Origin: Natrinema versiforme JCM 10478
GTDB taxonomy: Archaea; Halobacteriota; Halobacteria; Halobacteriales; Natrialbaceae
Assembly: GCF_000337195.1 (NCBI RefSeq)
Contig: NZ_AOID01000029.1
Location: 113,924 to 177,923, forward strand
Direction: 5' to 3'
Length of the DNA stretch: 64,000 nucleotides
Numbering within the stretch: position 1 is the stretch's first letter; every line of letters begins with the position of its first letter. Under the pieces are notes generated by a model. The model saw nothing but the letters and a program-made list of their open reading frames with translations. It ran no database searches and was not told where the DNA came from. Of the stretch, positions 33,520 to 42,141 are shown piece after piece. Position numbers and translations under genes: made by a program.

Positions 33520-35028
33520 TCAAAAGTCGGCGAGTCCGGTCTGGGTCGTCGAATCGTCCGTCGCTCGATCTCCGTTTGCGCCGTGCTCGGTCGGCTCCTC
33601 GGTCGCGGGCGGGGCGGCGACGATCGCGTCGTAGACCGCGGCCAACTCGCGAACGTCCGCCTCGCAGTACCGACGCGCCGCGTCCCAGTCGATACCGGGA
33701 CTGATCGCGGCGTCCGAGCCGCCGTTCGCGCCGGAACCGGGACCGTTCGAGCCCTCGAGCAACCGCCGGATCCGCTCGGCGAGGGTCTTCCCGTCGAGCG
33801 CCGCCGCGGCACCCGAGCGGTCGCAGCCGAGCGCGTGGGCCACGTCCTCGAGTCGGTTCGTTCGCCCCGGCAAAACGGCGTTGTCCCGCCGGACTGCCCA
33901 GTCGTAGGGGTCGTAGGTGGACACGTGTTCGCGCCAATACTCGTGAAATTCGGGCGCGTCGCGGGCGATGAACCGCTCGAGGTGCTCGTAGTCGAACGAG
34001 TGGCCGTTCCACGCCAGCAGCGACGGGGTCTCGTACTTGGCGGCCAGCCACGAGACGAACTCGCGGGTCGCCGCGCCCGGGTCGTCGCGGGTCGGCTCGG
34101 TGTCGACGAAGTCGACGTAGGCGTCGCGTTCGGGATCGTAGACGCCGATTAACCAGATGATCGTCGGCTGAAGCCCGTCGGTTTCGATGTCGACGAACAG
34201 GGGCGTCGCCGCGTCGCTTGCCGGTGGGACCGGGTCGGCCGTCCGTCGAACCACGCGAGAGTCGGCGAGCGCCCGCGCGCTGGCGACGATCTCTCGAGCG
34301 GTCGACGCACCGATGCCGTCGATCGAACACAGCGCCGTCTCCGTCGCCTCGGCGACGGCCGCGCGCGTGTCGTATCCGTTCGTTCGAAGTCGCTCCGCCG
34401 TCGTCGGCCCGACGCCGGTCAGCGCTTGCAGCCCGAACCGGTCCGCCGGGACCGACGAGACCGCGACCGATCCCGCTCGATCGCAGGTGAGAGCCGCGAG
34501 TTCCGCCCCACCGGACCGGCGGAGCGGGGCGACTCCCCGAACCGGCAGCCGGACCGCCTCGCCGTCGACGGTCGCCTCCCAGACGTGGTCGTAACTCGCC
34601 TCGAGCGCGCCGGTGAGAAACGTCGGCTCCCCGTTCGCTCGAGCCCGGTAGCGGGCGGCGGCCTCGCGGCCGGCGAGGGTCGCATCAAGCGAGACGGCGT
34701 CGGTCCTCGGCTCGAGGTCGTCGCAGACGACGTAGTCGGCGTTCGGGTGGGTTTCGGCCGCGTCCTCGAGCAGCGCGGTCGAGCCCGCGAAGAGAAACGA
34801 AACGTCCGCGACGGTCTCGGTCCGGACCGCTGCGGGACCGGTGGCGGAGACGACCGGGCCGTCGAACAGACGCCGGAGACGACTCACGACGCGGACGTCC
34901 GAGGCGTCGCGAACGACGTAGACGAGGGCCGGATCGAAGTGGTCGACCACGTCGCGCAGTGCCGGCTCGCCCAGGTCGGCGACGGCGTCACAGCGCAACG
35001 CCAACAGCTCGGCACCCTCGGCGGACAT
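33520..35028 (-). CDS. RNase H-fold 3'-5' exonuclease with helix-hairpin-helix pair (MrfB/YprB-like)
   Basis: A 502-residue protein in three parts. Residues 1 to about 190 have no motif I recognise. Residues 198-250 hold two helix-hairpin-helix units (LQALTGVGPTTAERLR and LCSIDGIGASTAREIV), which bind DNA without sequence preference. Residues 275-475 are a DEDDy exonuclease: FVDIETDG (D280, E282), WNGHSFDYEHL (D346) and YCEADV (Y454, D458). The tail is disordered. Bacillus MrfB has the same exonuclease class beside its helicase MrfA, so this is the likely partner of the downstream DUF1998 helicase. It may be the first gene of the operon. Confidence 0.9.
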   Translation of the reverse strand: MSAEGAELLALRCDAVADLGEPALRDVVDHFDPALVYVVRDASDVRVVSRLRRLFDGPVVSATGPAAVRTETVADVSFLFAGSTALLEDAAETHPNADYVVCDDLEPRTDAVSLDATLAGREAAARYRARANGEPTFLTGALEASYDHVWEATVDGEAVRLPVRGVAPLRRSGGAELAALTCDRAGSVAVSSVPADRFGLQALTGVGPTTAERLRTNGYDTRAAVAEATETALCSIDGIGASTAREIVASARALADSRVVRRTADPVPPASDAATPLFVDIETDGLQPTIIWLIGVYDPERDAYVDFVDTEPTRDDPGAATREFVSWLAAKYETPSLLAWNGHSFDYEHLERFIARDAPEFHEYWREHVSTYDPYDWAVRRDNAVLPGRTNRLEDVAHALGCDRSGAAAALDGKTLAERIRRLLEGSNGPGSGANGGSDAAISPGIDWDAARRYCEADVRELAAVYDAIVAAPPATEEPTEHGANGDRATDDSTTQTGLADF

Positions 35029-35095
35029 AGACGGGGCCTAGCAGCGGGCGGTCATAAGGGTTCGTGGACCCGAGCGATGTCCGCGACCCCGTCAC

Positions 35096-35446
35096 TCAGT
35101 CGGCGTCGACGGCGTTCGGCACGTGGGTCTCGAGGAAGTCGGTAACGGCGTCGCCGCCCTGGAAGCCCTCAGCCAGTCGCGCGGTTTCTTCGCCGTCTTC
35201 GAACAGGATCAGCGTCGGCACCGACCGGATGTCGAACCGGTCGACGAGTTCGATATCGTCGCCGGGGTTGACCATCCCGATCGCGACGTCGGTCGCGCGG
35301 GCGACGTTCCCCAGTACCGGCTCCATCGCCTGACACAGCGCACAGCCGCTGGTGTAGAACTCGACGAGCGCCACGTCGTGGCGTTCCACGAAGGTCTCGA
35401 GGTCGTCGCCGTTCTCGAACCGGCTCGGTTTAGTGGTCGCGGCCAT
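35096..35446 (-). CDS. Thioredoxin-fold protein
   Basis: A 116-residue thioredoxin with the redox motif CALC (YTSGCALCQAMEPVLGN, about residues 35-38), the cis-proline in RSVPTLILFEDGEE and normal length. The intervening AL dipeptide differs from the common GP and will alter redox potential. The ATG at 35446 (MAATTKPSRF) is used; the frame stays open further but with arginine-rich noncoding character. It lies 67 bases upstream of the exonuclease gene on the same strand and could share its transcript. Confidence 0.88.
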   Translation of the reverse strand: MAATTKPSRFENGDDLETFVERHDVALVEFYTSGCALCQAMEPVLGNVARATDVAIGMVNPGDDIELVDRFDIRSVPTLILFEDGEETARLAEGFQGGDAVTDFLETHVPNAVDAD

Positions 35447-35656
35447 GAGTGAATGGATGGTCTCGCCGCGGAAACCTGTGACGGACGGTGCGGTGTTCGG
35501 CCGGGACGGGGGCGATCTATTCGAGAGACGATACCCTGTCGACACCGTTCCCCTCGGATCGATTGACGGTGTCGTCGCGGAGATTCCCCGGTGAACTGTA
35601 TTGTGTGAACGGGTTTCGGAGTGCGACTTTATACGTAGCCGGCGTAGCCGCGCTCG

Positions 35657-36010
35657 ATGACCCAGCCCGCATCCACCCGCGGCGACGGCGTGCCGGAACG
35701 ACGGAAAGCCACGCTGTTCTGCTGGGAGTGTGATCACGCGAGTCCGATCGACGGCGACTGGCAGGTGCGCTCGCGGGAGCGCCACGTCGCGTACGTCTGC
35801 CCGTCCTGTGAGACCACGCTCTCGAAGCGGCCGCGACACACCGACCCCTCGCCCGCTCGAGCGCCGACCCCGCTGGCGGCGTGGCGGCGCGCGCTCCGAA
35901 CCTCGGCGACCGTCTGGCGGGCGAGCATCGATATCGGTCTCTCGAGTCTGACCGCACTGGTCGGTGTCGGTGTGGTCGCCGGCTCGCAGTACCGCTCCGA
36001 AACGGAGTAA
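35657..36010 (+). CDS. Zinc-ribbon protein with a C-terminal hydrophobic segment
   Basis: A 117-residue protein: CWEC (about 22-25) and CPSC (about 48-51) build a zinc ribbon, followed by a Pro/Arg linker (SKRPRHTDPSPARAPTP) and a hydrophobic C-terminal segment (IGLSSLTALVGVGVVAGSQY) that may be a membrane anchor. It could be a membrane-tethered ribbon, but the function is unknown. The upstream TATA-like TTTATACG (35629-35636) lies 21-28 bases before the ATG, supporting this start. Confidence 0.75.
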   Translation: MTQPASTRGDGVPERRKATLFCWECDHASPIDGDWQVRSRERHVAYVCPSCETTLSKRPRHTDPSPARAPTPLAAWRRALRTSATVWRASIDIGLSSLTALVGVGVVAGSQYRSETE

Positions 36011-36250
36011 CCGATCCGCCGGGCGGTAACGGCGGCGGTAACGCGCTGCTCGATCGGCCCGGTGAACCGCGTGGTCGTACCCCCTCTCCACGACTATTCA
36101 ATTCCGACGGTATTTTTCAGCTAATGTCATCCTCACTCCGAATATCCCATATTATAACTTACGTTCGATCACTTCCATCTCTATTTACGGATATTCGCCA
36201 ACAACAGTAGAACTTTAATAGTAGAATCCGTTGGCTTACGCGAGCAGAAG

Positions 36251-37603
36251 ATGACGAACGGAAACTTAACCGCCGCGGAAGAAGACGTACTGGACGAGAT
36301 CGACGAGGAGAACATCGACTTCCTGCGACTGCAGTTTACCGACATTCTGGGAACGGTCAAGAACGTCTCCGTGCCGGCCCGACAGGCCGAGAAGGCGTTC
36401 ACCGAGGGGATCTATTTCGACGGTTCCTCGATCGAAGGCTTCGTTCGCATTCAGGAGTCGGACATGCGGCTCAAGCCCGACCCCGAGACGTTCGCGATCC
36501 TCCCGTGGCAGGACCGCGAGGACGGCGCGTCGGCCCGCATGATCTGTGACGTCATCGACACCTCCACGGGCGAACCCTTCGAGGGCGACCCGCGCCGCGT
36601 GCTCAAGAACGCGCTCGAGCGCGCCGACGACCTCGGGTACACGGTCAACGCCGCGCCCGAGCCGGAGTTCTTCCTCTTCGAGGAGGACGAGGACGGCCGC
36701 GCCACGACGGAGACGGGCGACCACGGCGGCTACTTCGACCTCGCGCCGAAAGACCTCGCCAGCGATGTCCGCCGCGACATCATCTACGGCCTCGAGGAGA
36801 TGGGCTTCGAGATCGAGGCGAGCCACCACGAGGTCGCGAAGGGCCAACACGAGATCAACTTCGAGTACGACGACGCGCTCTCGACGGCTGACAACGTCGC
36901 GACCTTCCGAACCGTCGTCCGTGCCATCGCCGCCCAACACGACCAGCACGCGACGTTCATGCCGAAGCCGATCCCGCGCATCAACGGCTCGGGGATGCAC
37001 ACCCACCTCTCCCTGTTCGAGGACGGCGAGAACGCCTTCCACGACGAGGACGACGAGTTCGACCTCTCGGAGACGGCTCACTCCTTTATCGCCGGTATCC
37101 TCGAGCACGCGCCGGCGATCACGGCGGTCTCGAACCCCACGGTCAACAGCTACAAGCGCCTGGTGCCCGGCTACGAGGCACCCGTCTACGTCGCGTGGTC
37201 CGACCGCAACCGCTCGGCGCTGATCCGCAAACCGGCCGCCCGCGTCCCGGCGGCCTCGCGCATCGAGGCCCGCTTCCCCGACCCGTCCTGTAACCCGTAC
37301 CTCGCGCTCGCGGCGCTCATCCACGCCGGCCTCGACGGGGTCGAGCGCGACCTCGACTGTCCGGACCCGGTCCGGGAGAACATCTACGAGTTCGACGAGC
37401 AGAAGCGCGAAGAGTACGGCATCGACACGCTGCCGACGAACCTCGGCGAGGCCGTCGACGCCCTTGAAGAGGACGAGGTCATCTACAACGCACTCGGCGA
37501 GCACGTCGGGCCGAAGTTCGTCGAAGCCAAGAGCCAAGAGTTCGAGGACTACCTCGTCGACGTCTCCGACTGGGAACTCGACCGCTACCTCGAGACGTTC
37601 TAA
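36251..37603 (+). CDS. glnA: Glutamine synthetase, type I
   Basis: GlnA makes glutamine from glutamate and ammonia with ATP; it forms a cytoplasmic dodecamer. The 450-residue protein is full length with [60 protein letters not shown], and [12 protein letters not shown]. No NLYDLPPEE-type adenylylation tyrosine loop is visible, in line with the short GSI-alpha class, so control would be by feedback or partner proteins. AACTTTAATA at 36211-36220 is a TATA box giving a leader of roughly ten bases. The gene is monocistronic here. Confidence 0.96.
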   Translation: MTNGNLTAAEEDVLDEIDEENIDFLRLQFTDILGTVKNVSVPARQAEKAFTEGIYFDGSSIEGFVRIQESDMRLKPDPETFAILPWQDREDGASARMICDVIDTSTGEPFEGDPRRVLKNALERADDLGYTVNAAPEPEFFLFEEDEDGRATTETGDHGGYFDLAPKDLASDVRRDIIYGLEEMGFEIEASHHEVAKGQHEINFEYDDALSTADNVATFRTVVRAIAAQHDQHATFMPKPIPRINGSGMHTHLSLFEDGENAFHDEDDEFDLSETAHSFIAGILEHAPAITAVSNPTVNSYKRLVPGYEAPVYVAWSDRNRSALIRKPAARVPAASRIEARFPDPSCNPYLALAALIHAGLDGVERDLDCPDPVRENIYEFDEQKREEYGIDTLPTNLGEAVDALEEDEVIYNALGEHVGPKFVEAKSQEFEDYLVDVSDWELDRYLETF

Positions 37604-37738
37604 CCGGCCGTCTCCGACCGCCACACCGGCGGCGACGATTCCTGCGACCGCCGCGGCTCACTGAGACCGCTTCCGTTTTCACTGATTCATCGAGACCGAC
37701 GCGAGAACTGCGACCCTCTCCTCCGACCGTCGCTGCGA

Positions 37739-37975
37739 TCAGTTCGCAACGTACGCCGAATCCGCTTGCTCGACGTGGCCGGCACTCGAGAGCGAACTCA
37801 GCACGCTCAGCACGTCGAGTTTCTGCATCGCCAGTCGCTCCCCCAGTTCGCCGACCGTCGCGCCGTCGGTCGCCTCGAGATAGAGATAGACGAGTTTCGC
37901 GCTGGCTGATTCGATGTCGCGGGGAACGGGCTCGAGCCGAGTGTCGTGGCGGTGTGTTTGTGAGACCATGGTCAT
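37739..37975 (-). CDS. Small winged-helix DNA-binding protein
   Basis: A 78-residue protein with one HTH module: SASAKLVYLYLEATDGATVGELGERLAMQKLDVLSVLSSLSSAGHVEQ, ending in a short wing (ADSAYVAN). Such TrmB/MarR-like minimal regulators are frequent in haloarchaea. The ATG at 37975 (MTMVSQTHRHD) is supported by a clear TATA box, TTTATATA (37996-38003 on the plus strand as TATATAAA), 21-28 bases upstream, as for a leaderless message. Targets are unknown. Confidence 0.78.
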   Translation of the reverse strand: MTMVSQTHRHDTRLEPVPRDIESASAKLVYLYLEATDGATVGELGERLAMQKLDVLSVLSSLSSAGHVEQADSAYVAN

Positions 37976-38156
37976 CAGTGTCGACCTCGTTCCGGTATAT
38001 AAATCTACACGTGGTTGGCGTACTAATGAATACTAGGACTCAATACGAGGTGCGTCAACAGGCACCGAATTGAGACGGCGAGTCGGTCTCGAATCGATCG
38101 ACAAGTTCCGAACGGAAAGGCGATAGTTTACGGTCCTCAGCCCACCACCGGGAGAC

Positions 38157-38462
38157 ATGAGCGCAGACGAGCGGCCGAGCGTGCCGACGGAACTCGATCG
38201 CACGGGTCGCGAGGCGCTACGAGAACTCGCGACGCGAGAGCCGGCGACGCTCCGCGAGGCGAGTGCCTATCTCGAGGAGATGGCGTCGTGGAAAGCGCGA
38301 GACGACGAGGAAGAGGGGACGACAACAGCCGATCCGGAGACCTACCCCGACGATATCCCGGAGCGAGCGACCGTCTCGGTGACGGAGATCGCCGGGACCG
38401 AGTACTACTATTATCAGTGGCGAGACGGTGACGAAATCAGGTCCGAAACGAGAGCGCGGTAA
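38157..38462 (+). CDS. Conserved small protein with YYYYQWRDG motif
   Basis: A 101-residue protein. The first part is helical (DRTGREALRELATREPATLREASAYLEEMASWKAR), then a disordered acidic bridge, and a final beta segment RATVSVTEIAGTEYYYYQWRDGDEIRSETRAR. The last block resembles the DUF6788-type motif in which an aromatic run is followed by WR-DG and a basic end; this is from memory. Function is unknown. The ATG at 38157 follows a short AT-containing leader. Confidence 0.7.
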   Translation: MSADERPSVPTELDRTGREALRELATREPATLREASAYLEEMASWKARDDEEEGTTTADPETYPDDIPERATVSVTEIAGTEYYYYQWRDGDEIRSETRAR

Positions 38463-38545
38463 TCTCGGACGGATCACGGTCGACGTTGCTCAGCTAGCGA
38501 TCGCGATTCGGCGTTCACGCACCGAGAGCCGTCACACGAACGGGG

Positions 38546-39382
38546 CTAATCGATGTCTCCACCGGACTCGAGTGCCCGTTCGATTGCAGCCGCTACCTGC
38601 TGGGGCTGTGTCATCGGTGTCGTGGCACACCGGATCGGAAGCGGCCACGGCAGTCCACGACGGATCTCGAGACGGTCATCCGTAAGATCGAGTGACCGCA
38701 ACTGCGTGCAGGGGACGAACTGGTAGTTGAACGTCTTCGAGCGGCGAACGCATAGCCCGCTCTCGAAAAGCGTGTACGTTCGCTGTCTGCCGCCGGTGAT
38801 CGCCTGGCCGATCATCGCACCGCCGACCGCGGGAAGCGGATTGATGACTAGATGGTCCGAGAGCGCGAGAAGCAGGCCGCCGACGATACAGACACAGCCG
38901 AGAGCGAACCCGAGTCCGTGGACGAGTCGCCGATATCTGGTGTCCGGGTACGAGGTCCACTCGGCTAAGATCGATTCCCGTTCACGAAGGGACGCCACGT
39001 GTCGATTCACGGTGACGAAATAGAAGATCGTCCCCGCGAGGGCGAAGACGAGGTATTCGCCGAGCCAGGCCGTTACCCACGTTTCGTAGCCAGGGATGTC
39101 GGCTAGCTGGAGAACCAGAACCGCAAAAATCGGGATGAATACGGCTATGAACGGGAGAAGGTACAGCCGCGTTCGGACGAGTGCAGTGGCAGGAGCCGTC
39201 GACAGATAGCTACGGAGTGCCACGAGAAGACCGGCACACCCACCAGCGGCCACGGACCACGGCGTAACGTACCCCGTTCCGTGGACGAGGCCCGTACCGC
39301 CCAGCGCGAGGAGGCCGACATAACTCCCAGCAACGACCGAGAAGAACGCCGCTGAGGGTTGCCTGAATGACACATTCACCAT
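38546..39382 (-). CDS. Polytopic membrane protein, unknown
   Basis: A 278-residue protein with about six hydrophobic segments in residues 10-185 (two pairs, a central helix, and a final pair around VHGLGFALGCVCIVGGLLLAL) and a soluble C-terminal domain of about 90 residues, RTYTLFESGLCVRRSKTFNYQFVPCTQLRSLDLTDDRLEIRRG. That domain has the strand pattern of a PH-like or bPH module. Base composition is less GC-rich than the neighbours, so recent acquisition is possible. I do not recognise the family. Confidence 0.7.
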   Translation of the reverse strand: MVNVSFRQPSAAFFSVVAGSYVGLLALGGTGLVHGTGYVTPWSVAAGGCAGLLVALRSYLSTAPATALVRTRLYLLPFIAVFIPIFAVLVLQLADIPGYETWVTAWLGEYLVFALAGTIFYFVTVNRHVASLRERESILAEWTSYPDTRYRRLVHGLGFALGCVCIVGGLLLALSDHLVINPLPAVGGAMIGQAITGGRQRTYTLFESGLCVRRSKTFNYQFVPCTQLRSLDLTDDRLEIRRGLPWPLPIRCATTPMTQPQQVAAAIERALESGGDID

Positions 39383-39482
39383 TCATGTAGTCTGTATTGA
39401 ATTATCTTGGGATTAAATTCGGTGGCGTGAAAATATAGTGTCTGGCGATCCCGGTTGTTACGGCCGACTATCACTCGTTTCC

Positions 39483-40322
39483 CTACACCGATTCGTACGG
39501 CCCGAGCCGCGTCCCGTCCAACAGGTAGGCCTCGGCCTCGGCCAGCCCCGCCGGGAGAAACGGCGAGAGAAACGACTGCCCGGTCACGTTGATCCACGTC
39601 CCGCCCACGAGGTCGTTGAACGCCGGCATCACGACCACGCGCGGGGGTGATTCGTCCGTATCCTCGAGCCACGAAACGCCCTCGTAGTCGGGGCGGTCGC
39701 GAAACGACTCGGGATCGAGGCGGCCGCGCAGCCACGCGCGCTCGACGCGACTACCGCCGACCTCGTCCTCGAGTCGCACGCAGGGGTGTTCGTGGCCCAG
39801 ACAGAGCACATCGCTCTCGAGGGCGGCTCGCGAGGGCCACGTGTGGCCGTGACAGACGCCGATATCGCCGAGCGCGACGCCCTCGCCGGGGACGATGTCG
39901 ACCGTCGCCTCGATGTCGTCGCCGTCCGCCAGCCACGTCTCGATACGGCCGTCGTGGTTGCCTTTGACGACCGTTACTGTGAGATCGGCTTGGAAGGATT
40001 CGAACAGCACCTCGAGTTCGCCGCGTTCGGCTCCGCCCGGATCGCCGATCGAGTGCATCAGATCGCCGCAAACGACTAGCCGATCGGGATCGGTGCGCTC
40101 GAGCAGGGACACGAGTCGCTCCCGGCGGTCGGGAGCCCGACTGGGAACGTCGACGCCGCGCTCGTAGCGCAGCCCCGCCTCGTAGCCGGCGTGGTAGTCG
40201 GCGACGAGCAAGGCGCGGTCGTCCCCGATCGCCGCGGTCGCGGCCGGGTCGCCGGGGAGGGGGTCGACTCGAGGCGGCCGCGACCCGGCTTCGGCCGCGC
40301 CGCGACGGGAATCATCTCGCAT
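39483..40322 (-). CDS. rpe: Calcineurin-like metallophosphoesterase of the rpa operon (Rpe)
   Basis: A 279-residue two-metal phosphoesterase: VADYHAGYE (DxH-type), VCGDLMHSIGD, VKGNHDGRI, CHGHTWPS and LGHEHPCV, which together give all metal ligands. It is ten bases after the rpap stop on the same strand. In Haloferax the corresponding gene, rpe, belongs to an RPA operon, but its substrate is unknown. A disordered Arg/Pro-rich N-terminus of about 30 residues precedes the fold; a later start is possible but no better ATG exists. Confidence 0.88.
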   Translation of the reverse strand: MRDDSRRGAAEAGSRPPRVDPLPGDPAATAAIGDDRALLVADYHAGYEAGLRYERGVDVPSRAPDRRERLVSLLERTDPDRLVVCGDLMHSIGDPGGAERGELEVLFESFQADLTVTVVKGNHDGRIETWLADGDDIEATVDIVPGEGVALGDIGVCHGHTWPSRAALESDVLCLGHEHPCVRLEDEVGGSRVERAWLRGRLDPESFRDRPDYEGVSWLEDTDESPPRVVVMPAFNDLVGGTWINVTGQSFLSPFLPAGLAEAEAYLLDGTRLGPYESV

Positions 40323-40332
40323 CGTCGCCCGA

Positions 40333-42141
40333 TCAGATCGCTTTCAGCGTCTCGTCGTCGGGCTCGTAACACTGGCCGCCCATCAGGGCGTCCTGAATCG
40401 CGTCTTCGACCTCGTCGGCGGACGCGCCGGTGTCGTCGGCGACCGCCTCGATCAGCGCCGTCCGGTCGGCACCGTCGCCGTCGTCGAGTTCCTCCATGGT
40501 CTCGACGACGTAGTCCTCGAGGTCGACGTCCGCGGCCGGTTCGTCGTCGCTGTCAGCGTCGGCTTCGGGCTCCTCGTCGGCTGCGGGTTCGGACTCGGTA
40601 GCGTCCGATTCGTCGGTCTTGTCGGCCTCGAGTCCGGATTCCGGCGGTGCGCCGAGGTCGTCGTCGGGCTCGGTCGATTCGGTGGCGGTGGTATCATCCT
40701 CCGCGGACTCTGCCGCGGTTTCGGCTTCGCCCGTGGCGTCGTCCGATTCGGACTCGTCGCCCGCCTCGACGTCTTCCGGCTCAGGAACGTCGATGTCGGC
40801 TTCGCCGGGTTCGTCGACCTCGCTCCCGGTCGTGAACTCCGCGCCGAACTCTTCCTCGAGCTGTTCGCGCTCCTCTTCGTCCATCTCGTACATGCTGTCG
40901 TCGATGTCGCCGGCGTCGAAGTCGCCGAAATCGTCGTCGGCGTCGTCAGCATCGTCGGCGGATGACGCCTCGACAGCAGCGGGTTCGTCGGCGGCCGTCG
41001 CCGCCGGTTCGCGCTCGCCATCGGATTCGCCATCGACGGCCACTGGGTCGTCGCTCGCCGGGTCGTCGGGTGTCGCCTCGGCGGTCTCGGGTTCCGTCTC
41101 CGGTTCCGAAGTCTCGGTTGGATCCGCGCCGGGGTCGGCCTCGCCGGTGTCGCTCTCGGTCCCGGTCGTGGCGGGTTCGCTCTCGAGGTCGGCGTCGATC
41201 TCGGTGCTTTCGGTAGCGTCTGCGCCGTCGCTCGTCGCCGTTCCGGCCGCCGAGCCGGAGTGTGCGTCCGCCGGATCGGTTGCCGCCCCGCTGCCGCCAG
41301 CCGCCGCTGCGACCGGCTCCGGCTCCGCTTCGGGTTCGGGCTCCGCGTCCGTCTCGGCTGCGAGCGCCTCGGTGTCGACGCCCTCGAGATCCGCGAGCGA
41401 CGCAAAGGACGCGTCGTAGTCGGGGCTCGTCGCGTCGGGTGCGATGGTGAGTCCGCTCACCTGATCGCGCTCGCCGGCGACGACCTCGACGGCCTCGAGC
41501 GCGCACTCGCGCAGCGCGGCGAGATACGACGGCGTCGTTCCGTAGTGGTCCTGCGCGATCGGAATCCCCGCTGCCAGACCGGATTCGATGCCGGCCTTAA
41601 GCAGGGCGTCGGTCAGCGCCTCGTCAGTCACACCGAGTTCCGCGGCTCCCGCGAAGGTACCGATCCGCTCGAGCGTTTGCTCGGCCGCGCTGACGACCCA
41701 CCGATCCCGGGTGTCGGCGTCGACCGTCGCGATGCTTTCCGGACGGATCGAGGTGTAGACCTGGTCCGAATCGTCGGGCTGGAAGGTGCGGGCCTTGCCC
41801 GTCACCGCGACGAAGGCCGGCGGTTCGGCCTGCTCTAAGAAGGCGAGTTCGTCGGGCTGGTACTGGCCGGCGTAGACGACGAACGCGCCGGTCGGGTCGA
41901 CGATGCGGGCCCGGACCATCTCGTCGTTGACCGACGTGACCTCCGTGAGGGTACCGACGGCGAAGACGCGGTTGAGTCGCGCGCCGGTCGGCGTGATCAC
42001 GTAGTTCGGTGCCCGCTCCTCGTCGCTCTCGGCGTAGGAGAGCGAGGCGTCGTCGTACTCCGCCGCGAAGAGCCGGTAGGCGAGCTCTCGCCCCGGCACC
42101 TCGTCGTCGCCATCGCCGTTTCCGTTGCCGTTCGCGCTCAT
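40333..42141 (-). CDS. rpap: RPA-associated protein (COG3390, RPAP)
   Basis: A 602-residue partner of RPA. Residues 15-200 contain the OB-fold region (RELAYRLFAAEYDDASLSYAESDEERAPNYVITPTGARLNRVFAVGTLTEV, RIVDPTGAFVVYAGQY) of the euryarchaeal RPAP family. Residues about 250-530 are an extreme Asp/Glu/Thr/Ser/Ala linker. The last 65 residues form a helical module (EDYVVETMEELDDGDGADRTALIEAVADDTG) resembling a winged helix. RPAP proteins bind RPA and are needed for DNA-damage tolerance in Haloferax. The start overlaps the rpa stop as ATGA. The acidic linker is the reason for the long length. Confidence 0.88.
   Translation of the reverse strand: MSANGNGNGDGDDEVPGRELAYRLFAAEYDDASLSYAESDEERAPNYVITPTGARLNRVFAVGTLTEVTSVNDEMVRARIVDPTGAFVVYAGQYQPDELAFLEQAEPPAFVAVTGKARTFQPDDSDQVYTSIRPESIATVDADTRDRWVVSAAEQTLERIGTFAGAAELGVTDEALTDALLKAGIESGLAAGIPIAQDHYGTTPSYLAALRECALEAVEVVAGERDQVSGLTIAPDATSPDYDASFASLADLEGVDTEALAAETDAEPEPEAEPEPVAAAAGGSGAATDPADAHSGSAAGTATSDGADATESTEIDADLESEPATTGTESDTGEADPGADPTETSEPETEPETAEATPDDPASDDPVAVDGESDGEREPAATAADEPAAVEASSADDADDADDDFGDFDAGDIDDSMYEMDEEEREQLEEEFGAEFTTGSEVDEPGEADIDVPEPEDVEAGDESESDDATGEAETAAESAEDDTTATESTEPDDDLGAPPESGLEADKTDESDATESEPAADEEPEADADSDDEPAADVDLEDYVVETMEELDDGDGADRTALIEAVADDTGASADEVEDAIQDALMGGQCYEPDDETLKAI

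Noticed and set aside
36266..37624. 452-codon frame antisense to glnA
   Set aside because: Exact antisense of a highly conserved gene; valine-rich shadow composition.
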